Counted from the first letter of the stretch, positions 45,611-58,955 are shown. The stretch: 64,000 bases of DNA from Rheum nobile (GCA_027886185.1 WOAB01000127.1:2790001-2854000); one strand, 5' to 3'. Made by a program: numbers and translations. The notes: a model not told the origin generated them from the letters alone.

Positions 45611-48600
45611 CAGATACCTTCAATAAAAAATTCGACAACTCCAAATGTCGGAAGAAAAATTACAAGCAGCTCAAAATCAGCTTGCACTAACCCTAAATTG
45701 TTCTAGAACCCTTGACCTACTTCAAAGGCTCACAAAAAGGCACAATTGCATATTAAATTTTCAACACAAATATTGGAAGCAAAGAGACAAAGTAACCAAC
45801 TGTATGCTTACAGACCGTAACACTAAATACTATCAATCAATTGCTAAGATTCGATCCATTAAGCAAACTATTAATAAATTTCAAAATTAAGAGGGTCTAA
45901 TGACTTATGACTCAACGTAAATAAATGATGAAATCTCAAAAGAACTGAGTTCTATATACTTAATCAACCTGTTGTCAAACATCATATCAACTTTATCAAT
46001 TATACAAAAGGAAATAAATAACGAAGACAACCACACCCTATTAAGAATACCAACACCAGGAGAAAAAAGAAAAGCGGTTTATGAACTCCCTAACGACAAA
46101 ACTCCGAGAACCGGTGGATTCCCTATAGATTCTTTCAAACATTAATGGGATATTATTGGATGTACAATCACTAATGCTACTACATCATTTTTTCATTCTG
46201 GTCGAATGTTGAAAGAAACCCACCATGCATATATTACACTTATACCAAAAGTAGAAGCTACACTAAATATCAATCACTATAGACTAATTAGTCCATGTAA
46301 CACCACGTACAAAATTATCACGGAAACTATAGAAAATAAACTGAAACCTCTGCTCCCAAGACTAATTCAGCCTTTACAAGGAGCCTTTGTTGAAGGGTGA
46401 CTTAATCAGGATAATATACTAATAGTACATGAAATTTTTCATTTTTTCCACAAGAAGAAAACTAGAACATTAGGTTGGATGACACTAAAATTAGATATGG
46501 AAAAAACATATGATAAACTATGATGGGACTTCATTGATCATATACTCATTGCTTTTGGATTTCACAACAAGTTTGTTAGTCTAGTAATGGCTTGCATTAC
46601 AACATCGTCATACTCTGTTCTTGTTAATAACGAACTTGGTAATATCCTAACTCCCTTATGTGGAATCAAACAAGGAGTCCAATGGCTCTCTATATATTCG
46701 TTCTTGTAATGGTATATTTGGCAAGGTCGCTTGACAATGAATCCGAAAGACCTAATCCAAGGGTAGGTATCAAACCAGTACAAAATGACACTCCAATCCC
46801 TTTTCTAAATTTTGCAAATGATACCCATATTTTAGCTGAAGCAATAGTACACTCCACAAACTACATCAAAACTTTCCTTGAAGATTTCTCAACTAAGACT
46901 GGACCAATGATTAATTTTCATATAAGCTCACTACAATTCTATGCTAATATAACGCACCAAGTCTCATCTCAATTAGCTTGCATCCTACAAGTACCAATAA
47001 TCCAATATCTGGAAAAATATTACGTATACCAATTATCATAGGTTGTGTCAATAATGCAACTTTTCAAGATTCCATTAAATCTATAAAGAAGTAATTATCA
47101 AAATGGAAAGACAATTCTCTTTCTCAAGTAAGAAGAGCGGTGCTAATACAGGCGAACCTCCAATCAAAATAAATTTCCTAATGTAGAGTTTTTTACCTCC
47201 TAAAGGGGTCTTGGAGCAAATTGATAATGTAATGAAATCTTTAATCTAGAACAAAATGGATTTAACGGGTTTTCATCCATTAGTTAGCTGGGATCGGATA
47301 TGTACCCCGAAATCTGAAGGGGGACTAGGATTAAGGGACTATTTAGATTCCCAGATATAATGCATTAAAATGCATTATCTTGGCTATCCAAACGCACCCT
47401 AAAGGCTGCTGAAATATGCAATAAATCCCTTCAAATGAAATGATTATGGAAGCTCCTTACTCAACCTGACAATGCTTTTGTTCAATTCATAAAAGAAAAA
47501 TACATAAAGGATAATTGCCTTTTCAACCTCCAAAAGAAAAACCACTCCTGGCAGTTCTCTATGCTCCTTAGTTTAAGAAATGATTTTAGAAAGGACATGC
47601 GATGTCAAGTAAAAAATGGTAACAAAATAAATTTTCGGAACGACCAATGGGTTAAAGACAAATCATTGAATGACGTTTTAGGTATAGAACTGACATGAAT
47701 TAATGTTTCAGACTTCCTAACAATGGACAAAGAATGGAATATAGAAGTGTTAAACCAATGGCTCCCACATCATTTGGTGCAAAAAATTATACATTTACCT
47801 ATTCCCATGCATGACTGTGAAGATAGATTGGTATGGCAACCCTCGTCTACTGGAAAATACTGGGTAAGCTCGACAACTATATCACTAAATAAGACTAGGC
47901 AAGGAACACAACAACATAATCTCGAATGGATTTGGAAGCTTAACATACCGCCTAAGGTGAAACATTTTATATGGAAAGCATGCTCTGATTCTTTACCCAC
48001 AACGAAGCGATTAAATAAACACTATAATAAAGTACATGTTGCGTGCATCCTATGTAGAGAAGCAAATGAAAACTCAAACCACCTATTCTTTGACTATAAG
48101 TATACGAAAGCTATACTTGAACAGACTGGACGACAACTAAAAGAAATGCCTGATACCGGCAATGCTGACAGATGATTTCAAGGAAAACTTATTCTATAAC
48201 AGATCATCGATGTCTAATTTTGAACTTTCATGCTTTAGTTGGTGGCATATCTGGATTCAAAGAAACTCTGTTATCTGTTGTAATCAATCCATTGATTCAC
48301 TTAGGAGTGCTGAGATTTGTGTTGCTTTTAGATTTTTTCGAATGGCAGCAGAAGAACACAAACAAAAAAGAAGAGAAAATAGGAACAAGTAAATTGCATT
48401 GACAAAACCTGCACCTAGCTATATCAAACTAAAATTTGATGCCTCGAGGGTAGGCAACAGAGAGACTCATATAAGTTTCGTACTTAGGGAAATGAATAGT
48501 AGTATTATTGCTATGGATAGGCAACACTTCCAACCAAAATTGGTTTTACAGACAGATGCCACTACGATGTGGGTTGGAGTGGTTCATGCATGTCGATAAT

Positions 48601-48894
48601 CATGAAGTTAACGATCGAAGGAGACAACCTGACAGACGTTAATGCTTTACAATGGAAATAGGACACACCTTGGGAAATAGATATGATCATTGAAGACACA
48701 AAGAAATTCTTAGCTCATTTTGAAGAGATTAGAATCCAACAATGTTATAGAGAAGCTAATCAAGTGACGAATTATTTATCCACAAAGCCATGTAATATAA
48801 GAATGCTTAGGGTCTACATTATAGGTGGCCAAAGAACCACAATAGGGAACCTTCACCCTATGATGAAGTATGATTTAGGATGGACCTTTCTCTG
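45611..48894 (+). pseudogene. L1-type LINE ORF2, 5'-truncated and decayed
   Basis: The order of domains is that of plant L1 elements. Reverse transcriptase segments run from about 45645: GGFPIDSFKH, ITLIPKVE, NHYRLISPCNTTYKIITETI, LIQPLQGAFVEG, GIKQGVQ and the catalytic box. The box reads FAND (46811-46822) where FADD is expected, so the first catalytic Asp is lost. A zinc-binding region follows (KVKHFIWKACSDSLPT, then CILCREANENSNHLFFD; 47940-48110). Then an RNase H-like domain (LKFDASRVGNRE, about 48425 on) ends at 48894. Many stops and frameshifts are present, and the endonuclease domain is missing at the 5' side. Confidence 0.85.
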
Positions 48895-49389
48895 AAAGAC
48901 AACCTAATTCTTAACTATGTATAAAAAAATTCTTTTCAAATTCGTAATATTCCATTAATTTTAGTTGCATCGATAAATCTTATTCATATTAAAGTGTTAA
49001 TTTGCAATTGGACACGAGTAATGTCTCCTCCTAAGCATGTTCATATCATTAGTTAAGTGAATTGATGGTAGACCTGCCTTGCTTATGTGAATCAGTTGAA
49101 TAATGTGGACAGTTGGGTCAAGCAGGAAATACTAGATTCAATTTTGATAAATCAGTTTATCTTCTCTTGGAGTTGATAAGATTGTGAGTTGAATCAAGAT
49201 GAATAGCTTCTAGTTTGTACCAAACTTGATGTGGCTTTCTCTCGGGATGTATCCCCCTAATAACGGTCAGTAGGACATACATTGTATAATATTTTTTTAG
49301 AGAACTCTAGTAACCATGCTTAACATGTGATGACATAAGATTCCATGGTAATTACTTACGATATGTTTTTAAATAGTTTGATTTACTAA
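48895..49389. other. Spacer after the LINE
   Basis: No coding signal recognised. No clear poly(A) tail marks the LINE end apart from a short A-run near 48925. Confidence 0.35.
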
Positions 49390-51170
49390 TTTGGTGGAAG
49401 CTTATGAAATGGATGACACTTGTCTACTTTCAATCATGATTGTTACTAATAAAGGTAACAAGAAAGTGCATGCACAAGGGCACCACCTCATCAAGGGTGT
49501 ATCCTTTCTTGGCAATTATATTGCACCCAATGGTAGCATTTCGAATTGCATATTTAAGGGAGAAGGTGTGGGTGATAAATTACACTGCGGACGTATGGCT
49601 TACACCGCACAAGGATAAGCTAGTCTAGGCATGGTGCAATACATGTCTTCATTTCCCCACAAGAACATCAAACATGCAAAATCAAGCCCAAATTTCCCAC
49701 TTTGATATGTAGTAATGTGTATTAATTATTAAAATCGTAATATTTTCAGGGTCAAGGATCAACACTCTATTATCAAGGACATGATCCAAATATCTATTAA
49801 AGGGTTTGACACGCTCGTGATACAAATCCACAGTATGTTCAAGGATCAGGTACATGTAGTCAAGGGGGCTATGAAGTAGGATCGTTTTAAGACGCCCAAT
49901 GAGATCAAGGATGCGCCAAAATGGGTGAAGACTTTGTTTAGGCTCCTTAAGTGTAAAGTCTCGGCCGAGTGCATAAGACTACTATACAAATAAGAGGTTA
50001 CGACAAAAGATGAAAAAAATACATGAGGAAGAATGCCATGATGTGTGGTGGAGACCCTCTCTTGGGCTGCCTTGCCCACACACGATCCATAAATATATAC
50101 ATGCTGGTATCCCAATAAAGCCAAGTGGAATTTATATTATTTAGAAACAACTAAAGTGGAAAGGAGTTGGTCATGAAGATCTCAGAGATGATGATGTCAT
50201 GCCTCTCACAGCAGAAGAAGTCGTTATACTTGGCCGTGATTCACGGCCAAATACAACGACTTCTGAAACCCGAGCACGTCTAGTTTGCAAGAGCCCCTGA
50301 ACGACGATACAAAGAAGGGGAGACCTAAGAAGAAGAAGAATTCGACCACGAGGGATCCGAGTTGGTTTGAGCACGAGGCCATGGAGCAAAAGAAGAAGTA
50401 AGATGCCAAGAAATCGTCCGTCCGATCTAGAGGACGACCTTCGAGCAGTCGGAGTGTCGCGTGACCTATCCCGACCAATGATGTAGAAGGGTCTGAACGA
50501 GAAAAGGATGTGATTTGGCTCAATTTAATTAGGGTTGGTCAAATATTGACCCATTCATGTTTGACTGCATTTGCTCGGTACGAGACGTAGTGGCTGATGG
50601 TCATTGTGGATACTGTTCCTTAGCTGTATTATTAGGATTGGGCCAAGAGTAATATAAATATGTACGGTGGGAGCTTTCAAATAAACTACGATAACTTCAA
50701 GAGTGTTACAGACCAACGAGCATGGTGACCGATATAAACGACCTTATCAAGTTAGTCAATTATACGTGATTGTGCTCAAGCGATCATTACATAGAGATGC
50801 CTTTGTTCTGGTTGGCGTTTGCTACCAAATTCCAGGTGGCTCTTGTTTTATTATCATGGAGTGGCCCTAATACATGCATCCCAATGATAGCCCCCTGGGA
50901 GCTGGGCTTCCTACTAAGGTGCATACGATAACACTAGTAGGCAACTGTGATCATTTTGTCCTGGTAAGGACACTTATAATAGATCATTATTTTGTCCCGG
51001 TATTGGACTAACACTAACTTTAAATTTCTACAGGTTTGTCTAGTGATGACTGTTGTCCTATCCCACTCCCACACGCCGTTGGACTAGCCACCGTGATAGA
51101 AGTGTGCATGGATGGGATACACTGGTTAAGGGTAGGATGTAATATTATGTTACAGAACATGCTAGACATG
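49390..51170 (+). pseudogene. MULE transposase C-terminal half with OTU-like cysteine protease domain
   Basis: Decayed plus-strand frames resemble the end of Mutator-like transposases: a segment ending PHKDKLV and AWCNTCLHF, a probable intron ending TTTTCAG near 49750, and a basic linker of the KGRPKKKKNS and TTRDPSWFEHE type (about 50308-50400). Then comes an OTU-like domain with VVADGHCGYCSLAVLLGLGQE, in which the presumed catalytic Cys is TGT at 50605-50607. HFV near 50955 could hold the catalytic His. OTU domains cleave ubiquitin-type tags, and fusion to MULE transposases is known in plants. Numerous stops and shifts make it a pseudogene. Confidence 0.65.
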
Positions 51171-51359
51171 GTCGCCCCACATTAGTTTTGTAATTTTGGG
51201 GATTTTTTTATCCAAATACTACAAATGTTAGATTTGGAGGGAGTTGGGATTTATTCGATCGATGTAAATCTACTTGTTTTCCACATTGTAATTTCATATC
51301 CAGTATATTGAAATAAAATAAGTTTAGATTGTTTCTTGTCATTTGACCAAAATTGAAGA

Positions 51360-52830
51360 TTTACTCTTACAACACCAAAAGGCTCTTCCTTGATGATCGT
51401 ACAAGAAGAAAAAGAGACTGGCTTTTTAAGGGTGCACTACAACAAACCATAACGATTGGGATTCCTGGGTCAAAACCATAATGATTGGGATCCTTGGTCA
51501 AAAAGATGTGTCGAGTGAAATAATTTACCAAAATATTCGGGCCATATTTAGCTATTGGATGTCCTATAACCAACTTAAACCGATAAATCTCATACCATGC
51601 ACTGTAACGTATAAGACCTAAACCCTAACAAGCTGAACTCAAAACCCTAAACCCTCAAAAATCTTAAACTTAGAGGCGCATAGAGTACAACCCTTTATGC
51701 GCTACCATGTAGCGCATATAGGATTTCCACTACTACTATGATGATTAGAAATCTCCAACTAAACTCATAATTTACCAAAACATTTGGGCCATAATTGAAT
51801 GTTATTTAACCAACTTAAACTCATAAATCTCATACCTTGTACTATAATGTATGATACCCTATACCCTAAGAAAATCCCGACCTTAGCCTCCTTACGTAGG
51901 CTATTCGCTTATACGTAGTGCATAGGGATATCAGGGAAACCCTTTATGTGCTAGTTTATAGCACATTAAGGGTTTCCAAAAATTCCAGGGCATTCATCCT
52001 TGAAACCGTATGCGCTACGTAATATGTTACATAGGATTTGAACCCTAAAATTGGTTTTGTAGTAGCTGCATGGTAGCGACGACTGAGTAGAAATCACGAG
52101 GTTTAGTAATTTCATGATGATAAGGAGGAAAAACTTGTCATACACAAACACTATAAATTGCTCAAAGCACTCGGTCCATATGTAACTATTGGATGTCCCT
52201 AAACCATAAATCTCGTACCATGTACTATATGTATAAGACCATAAATCCTAAATCCTAAAAAAACCTGACCTTAGCCTCCTCACATAGGCTATGCGCTAAT
52301 ACATAGTGCATAGGGTTATTTGGGAAACCCTTTATGCGCTAGTCTGTAGTACATTAAGGGTTTCCAAATATTTCAAGGCTTTCATCCTTGAACCCTATGT
52401 GCTATGTAATATGTTACATAGGATTTTGAACCCTAAAATTGGGTTTTGTAGTAGTTGTATAGTAGCGACGATCGATGAGAAATGACGGGGGTTTAGTAAT
52501 TACATCATGAGGAGGAGGAGAAACTTGGCATACACAAAGACTATAAATTGATCAAAACATTTGAGCCATATTTAACTATTAGATGTTCCTAAACCAAATT
52601 AAACCCATAAATCTCATACCATATACTATAGTGCATAAGACCATAAACCCTAAACTCAAAAACATCCGGACCTTAGTCTCCTCACGTAGGCTATGCGCTA
52701 ATACATAGCACATAGGCTTATTTGGGAAACCATTTGTAGCGCATTAAAGGTTTCCAAATTTTTTAGGGGTTTTCATCCTTGAAACCCTATGCTTTACGTA
52801 ACAAGTTACATAGGGTGAGAGCTTTCAAAG
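51360..52830. repeat. Tandem array of about 380-bp units with GCGCTA palindromes
   Basis: Three to four diverged copies share CATAAATCTCATACCATG, AGGCTATGCGCTAATACATAG and ATGCGCTA...TAGCGCAT segments. Spacing between equivalent points is about 235, 374 and 404 bp. The first copy holds a perfect palindrome, TATGCGCTAC-CAT-GTAGCGCATA, at 51696-51718. The array lies between the two MULE halves. Confidence 0.7.
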
Positions 52831-53700
52831 TACCCAACTCTCGATCTGACATGGTCGCCTTTGGTTCATTTTACCCAACAAGTACTTGAAATGCCACAGA
52901 GCCCACTCGTAGTGTTGCGATGTCTCTCTTTTCATGAATACAATCGCAATACAGAATATAAGGTTGGTGAATTGAACCCAACAAACCCCAACAAAGGCAT
53001 ACCTTATCTATAAATGTACAACAAAATATTTATATGCAATTACATAATTTATAGGTAGTCTTATAATCGAATTAAGGAAAACAAAAGTTTACATGTCGGT
53101 CTTGTAGGTCGTATCCATGATGACGACATGGGAAACAAAACCTACAGATTCCTAGAGGCAGGGTAACTAACAAAAAGGTCACTCACAACCTTCGTTTCGT
53201 TAAACCTCTCGACGTCCTTATAATATCCTTTCTGTTGTGGATACTCCTACATGTATTGCGGCATCGTCAACTTCCCCTTGGATTTATTACTTTCATTAAC
53301 CTTTCAATTGTACACTTGATTCCTTGGTGTCAAGCATTCTGGATACTCATCTAAAAATAAATAAATATGACTCTTTGGCCTTGTGCCGGCAGAAGACAAA
53401 ATTATCACTTTCTGACGTTGTTCCTCTATCAGTCGTCCAGCAAATGCATGACCAATCAAACTACTTGCAAGATCATGGTTGTGTCATCCACGAATGATGG
53501 TCAAAGTACATGTATCCACTTGTCCTGAATTCCTTTTGATAACAACACATGTAACTCAAACGGGCACTTACTCTTCTTCGTCTTAGATTTATTTTTCTGT
53601 TTAGGTGTTGCCTCACCTCGGTACCTGCAGTCACATTTTTCTTCACCGGTCTATACGATCCAGATTTCTAACACAACAATAAAACCTTTCTAGCCCACAA
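52831..53700 (-). pseudogene. MULE transposase N-terminal half, inverted relative to the C-terminal half
   Basis: Reading on the minus strand, decayed frames give KKSKCPFELHVLLSKG (zinc-type DNA-binding region, about 53590-53560), then HVVIMDTTYKTD (about 53130-53095, with the first catalytic Asp). The next pieces are FTNLIFCIAIVFMKRE and HYEWALWHFKYLLG (52985-52880), then SDRELGTLKAL (about 52850-52820) where homology ends. This is the order seen in FAR1-like MULE transposases. The protein breaks off just where the tandem array begins, and the remaining C-terminal part occurs 1.7-3.4 kb away on the other strand. Confidence 0.6.
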
Positions 53701-54449
53701 TTTTTTTTAAAACAATCACTATTTTCAGTCCAAGACCCACCGAACGAGCCCAACCAATCATAATATCTCTATCACTCCATTCCACACTAGTAGCAAAGTG
53801 AGAAGAATAATCGACTGTCGTAAAGTCGTTATCACTACAATCATCCTATTTATTTGACAAATATATATACATTGGAGAGTAGAATAAATACTAACTATCA
53901 TATGTTATAAACTATATATGGAAAAACCAATTTAAAAGAAATAAGATTTTAAGCTCAAACATGTAATTTATCAATTATTGTTTAGCTACCATAATGCTCT
54001 ACACTATACATGACAATACAACCTAAAAAGTCTAACATAACGTTATAAGCTCAAACATGTAATTTATCAATAATTGTATAACTACCATAATGTTTTAAAA
54101 TACATATGATTAAAACCAACTTAGAAGAGTAACGGTCTAAGCTCAAACATGTAATTTATCAATAATTGTATATTCTAAACTGTATCAATATAAACAACTT
54201 ACAAAAACTATATTTATAATATATTTAGGAAAACCATATAAGTACTCGTAAGTCCTCTTCATTAATACAATCAAGTCTCAGTACATCATCTCCGCTTGAG
54301 GACAACATTCTCTCAATATTGTGATTTCAAATTTGGTGGTCATTAATTCATGTAGAATCACATATATATACTCGTATAAACGCAACAATCCGAAATTTGA
54401 CCATTGAATTTTCATGGTTTGAACTTATGCGCCACTCAATAGCGTTTAA
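53701..54449. other. No recognisable gene
   Basis: AT-rich DNA with three loose repeats of AAGCTCAAACATGTAATTTA (about 53950, 54048 and 54139). It may be the 5' flank of the inverted MULE half. Confidence 0.45.
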
Positions 54450-54505
54450 TTCAAACAGTCACTTCTATGCGCTACTCAGTAGCGTGTAAAAGTGAACTGT
54501 TTGAA
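54450..54505. repeat. Long imperfect palindrome with GCGCTACT core
   Basis: The arms start TTCAAACAG and end CTGTTTGAA. Each has about 28 bp with few mismatches, and they meet at GCTACTCAGTAGC. The core resembles the palindromes in the 51.4-52.8 kb array. Confidence 0.7.
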
Positions 54506-54614
54506 CCTAAATTGGTTCTCTTTTTATGTGCTACGAGAACTAGTAAAATTTAATCCGTTTAAATTTTTTTTAAATACCTTTAGATTTTTTTTTAAAAAAA
54601 ACGATTTTTGTGCG

Positions 54615-57153
54615 ATATGTTGTGGCGCATAAGTCGAGTGCATTCTCCATGGATTGGACGCCTCATACTCTACTTTTTGGACTGCTTTCAATATTCACTT
54701 GGAGCCTATTTCTTCCTACCAATTGCTTGGTCTTCTTCTCCGGGAGGAGGAGCGCATTAAAAAAGTGTCTCCTCCCGTCTCGGATTTTCAACCAACTGCA
54801 AATGTGGCTCACAAGGGTGCCTTTGATAAGCGCCCCTCGTCCTCTGCTTGATCTGAAGGCTCATCAGATCAACCTGCTCGACCTCGTCTTCAATGCTAGA
54901 TATGCAAGAAGATGGGACATAAGCCTCTAAAACTGTTGGTAACGATTCAACACCATAGAATTTCTGACCACTAAGCCTCGGCATCTACCTAGTGGTGACT
55001 CCTCTGGACGTGACGCCGGTGGCAACAACCCCCAGCAGAACCGTCTCTCCGCCTACACTATCACCGGCCCGCCTAGTCAACTCGTCGACTCCGCTTGGTA
55101 CTTCGATACCGGTGCCACCAATCACTTTACATCGGACTTCAGTAATCTTTCTGTGCATTCCGATTACACTAGTAATGATAGCCTACAAGTTGGCAATGGT
55201 ATGTCCCTTCCCATTATGCATTTGGGCACCACTACTTTACCTAATTCCCCTAATCATATTACACTGTATAATATTCTCTTTGTTCCACAAATTAAAAAGA
55301 CTTTATTAAGTGTTTCCCTATTAACCAAGGACAACAATGCTTACACAATTTTCTTTCCCACTTGTTGTTTTGTGAAGGATCAACTGGGACGGACACTCCT
55401 AAAAGGAACCGTTGAGAACGGACTGTATTAGCATCAACAGTCTCCACCAGCAACCGCAAAACCACTTTCACGCGCCTTCCTCGGATCCAGGACAACCCTC
55501 CAACATTGGCATGAGCGTCTAGGTGATTCTCATGAGCCTATCATAAAGTGTCTAGTTTCTAAATTTCGCTTGCCTGTCTCTTTACATAATCTTAGTCTTG
55601 TTTGTGAGTCGTGTCAACTTGGAAACAGTCACCATTTACCTCTCCCTAGCACACATGAGTCTAGTAGTCGTCCTTTTGAATTAGTATACTCGGATGTTTG
55701 GGGTCCTTCCCATGTTGCTTCGTTTAATGGAAATCTTTATTTCTTAACCTTTGTGGATGATTGCACTAAGTTTTTCTAGATCTTTTTCCTTGCTAAAAAA
55801 TTCCAGGTCCTTCATGTCTTTCAACTATTTCATAATATGGTTGAAACCCAATTTACCACAAAAATCAAGTCTTTTCAATCAGATTCGGTAGGAGAATATT
55901 GTAATGTGTCATCCTATCTCCAAACACATGGTATACTACACTAGGTCTCTTGTCCTCACATGATGTCTCAAAATAAGGTTGTAGAGCGTCTCCATTGCAC
56001 CATTGTTTAAAAGGGACTTGCTCTCCTTTCCTATGCCCATATCCCAATCTCGTTTTGGGAGCATGCCTTCCACACCTCGGTCTATCTTCACAATAGGACT
56101 CTCACCTCCATCCTTAACTTTCAATCTCCCTTTGAGTGCTTGTATGTGAAGCCTCCAGACTATGGGTTTCTAAAGACCTTTGGGTGTCTCAGCTATCCCT
56201 TCTTGTGTCCCTACAACTCAAACAAACTCAAGTTTCGGTATTCTCCATGTGTCTTCTCTGGGTACAGTTCCAAACACAAGAGGTATCTGTGTCTTCATGT
56301 CCCTACCAATTGAGTCTATGTTGCCCACCATGTTATATTCGATGAGTCTACCTTTCCCTACCCAGCTCCTGCCAATATCCCAACCTCACCCCAGCTCGAT
56401 TCCCTATCCCACCACCCGACCCTATCCTCCCACTCGCTAATGCCCTCCCGCCGTCACCCCCCCCACATCACCGCCCACTGTCAACCCACCACTTTACGAC
56501 CTCTCTTCGAACGCCATCGAGGCCGCCTCGCCACGTTCTCTTGGCCTCTCCACTGCCGACACCGAGCCCGCCTCGCCTCCTACCGCACCTGCCCTTAGTC
56601 GCACACCACCTCCGCCAATCATGCCCCCGCCATAACCCATTGACCGAACCCACAATCCGGTCTCACAGTCCTAGTAGGAGTTTGTCTCATCTGGTTCGTC
56701 TTATAACACTTCGGGTATGTCCTATTCCCCTTCAATTCTTGCTTTATCATTACCATCTCATTCTCCTAAATATCCCTCTTATTTCAGACCAGTCCCTGAC
56801 ACGACCCATACCTTGGTCACACGATCCAAGACAGATAACCTTAAGCGTAAGACCTTCACCACCACAAAACATCCTCTTCCTCCTAATATGGCACTTACCC
56901 TGAACCAAAAACATACATCCAAGCCTCTAAGTTGCCTGAATGGCAACATGCTATGCATGTTGAGTTTGATGCTTTAATTCGTAATGGTACTTAGGACATT
57001 GTCCCGCCTCTCTATAATGTTAAGATTGTTGTATGTAAGTGGGTGTACAGGATCAAATGAAAGTCAGTTTGGATCATTGAGCACTACAAAGCTTGTCTTG
57101 TTGCCAAGGGGTTTAATCAGGAGGAATGAGTGGACTATTTTGACACCTTCAGT
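54615..57153 (+). pseudogene. Copia gag-pol, left part (gag end, protease, integrase, start of RT)
   Basis: The gag end shows LEPISSYQLLGLLLREEER. A zinc knuckle start (CKKMGHK) is near 54905. Protease has WYFDTGATNHFTSD (55090-55135). The pre-integrase zinc region shows CESCQLGNSHH. Integrase shows SDVWGPSH with its Asp, FVDDCTKFF and QSDSVGEY. RT begins near 56940 with KWVYRIK and LVAKGFNQEE. Stops at several points (for example 55777-55779) and frame changes at 54900-55000 inactivate it. It would make the polyprotein of the retrotransposon particle. Confidence 0.85.
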
Positions 57154-58077
57154 TAGGGCTGAAAATGGGTCGAGTTATGGGTGGATGGACCAATTTCTCC
57201 ACCCCATCCATGGAAAAAAATTGTCACCCGATCCATCCATCACCCGTAAAACACTTCATCCATATTCGACCCACCCGTCACCCACGAGTGATTCGGGTGA
57301 CCCGACCCACCCGCAAAACTCATAGAGCTAATCCATTTTAAGCCGTTCATTTAATCGTTTTCCAATTTTCACCTGATCAATTGCTCAAAGCTTAAGAAAA
57401 ATGCAAAATAACAAAATACTTTAATAATAAGGTGGCATCGTGACAATCAAGTAATCCACTAATAGAAATACTAGAGGCAAAACAATGACATTTCATGTCA
57501 ATATATCATTCAAAAGTATATATCGAATACATTGGTCTACGTGAAAAAGTTCTGCATATCGAAAATTCGAAATGAATAAAAACAAGTAATAGATCGATTC
57601 TTCAAAAGCAGAGTATTGGTTCAGCAGTCAGCACTAACGCCTTGTCTGTCTCTTCAAATCCTGTTGCACCAAACATACAAAAAATGCAGATTCAGAGTCC
57701 AGAATGTTATCCAATTTTCACCTGCTCAATTTCATTTATACCAACATGCAACAACATTTGATTTTATCCAATAGCAGAGATCAAATAAGCTCTCTCAACT
57801 AACTTTATGTCACATTCATTCAGATTTTTTTAATGAAATTTCAGTGAGAAAGATAGATTAACTGAAGCATTTATGCAATCTACGAACCAACTAGTGAATG
57901 ACAAGTGTAAACAGGCAAAACATCATCAGAATTGGCAAACCCTGCAAAACATAGACAAATGCCATGGCCAATGAGCTACTAAAAACAAAGTCCTTTTTTT
58001 TAAACCCCAAAACCAGCCAATAGAAAAAACAAACCAACTAGTGAATGACAAGTGTAAGTAATATAAAATAGTTCTAC

Positions 58078-58955
58078 CAAGGGACTCCAACAAGGCCGTT
58101 CCCTTGTCCCATTTAATACTTGGTCTGATTTCCAACACCTTCTTTTTGTTGACATTTTGAAAGGGAAAACACCAAGAAAAAAAACACAATGAAAATCTGC
58201 ACCTCAAAAGTTGAAAGAAACAAACAAGAAGAGTACAAAACAACTTTCTTTTGTGCTGCTGTTTTGCTTGCAATAACTATACCTTTCTCCCTTGAGTTAG
58301 TCTCAGTTTTGGGTATCCAGTGAGCACTTCTCTAACTTGCTCAGCTAATTCTGCCCATCTCAGCCAGTCAAAACAAATTACATAAGACCCTCCTCCTGTA
58401 GTCATATAGAATTACAACAGTAATTATGTCCTTAGTTTTTACCTTCTCGTCGACTCGGCGAAAATGCACAGAAACACAAAACTTGTTGTTCTCAACTGAG
58501 GCTCCTGGGGTGGATTTAGTCTTGTCCACCAAAACCTTGTACACCTCATCAATCATGGGTAAGTAGTCTCTTGCAGCTTGGAATAGAACTGATTGTTTGC
58601 CCTGAATCATATTAAAAAAAATTGCTTAAATAAAATTTCCTAGCTAAACACAATTTAGCACTAACATGGCAACTTAATAGGTTCATACTTGGTTATATTT
58701 GCGGCCTTTGGCAGGTCCTTTGATATCCATGCCATGGCTACCTGCAGAGTGGAGCTCTGCTAACCTCACAAAATTATAAACCTGCTCAAAGAAAATTTCA
58801 ATTCATCATTTTCTTCTTCAACTTGTACAACTCGAAATAGTGTAACATTGAATTGCCAAGAAAAGAAAAACGTTGTAATGTACCTTGTCACGGCATCTTC
58901 CAGTTACAATGGCAGTGGGAAAATGCTTGGCCGCTTCTCTAACCGCTGCTCTCAT
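58078..58955 (-). pseudogene. Captured trehalose-6-phosphate phosphatase gene fragment
   Basis: Minus-strand exons match consecutive parts of plant trehalose-6-phosphate phosphatase: 58884-58955 (FPTAIVTGRCRDKV), 58689-58781 (YNFVRLAELHSAGSHGMD), 58443-58601 (YLPMIDEVYKVLVDKTKSTP, then VENNKFCVSVHFRRVDEK), 58283-58368 (WAELAEQVREVL, then PKLRLTQGR) and 58078-58138 (KVLEIRPSIKWDKG, then ESLG). Splice sites at each border look canonical, so the capture was at DNA level. The N-terminal DYDGTL nucleophile motif and the C-terminal part are missing, and the last exon has a small deletion. It cannot be an active phosphatase but could be transcribed antisense to the copia gene. Confidence 0.85.

Noticed and set aside
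51645..51660. CCCTAAA-like runs as interstitial telomere repeat
   Set aside because: Only one or two degenerate units occur at a time inside a longer tandem unit; there is no telomeric array.
55865..56653. Minus-strand frames opposite copia integrase and the proline-rich linker
   Set aside because: They mirror the plus-strand polyprotein and show no recognisable domain.
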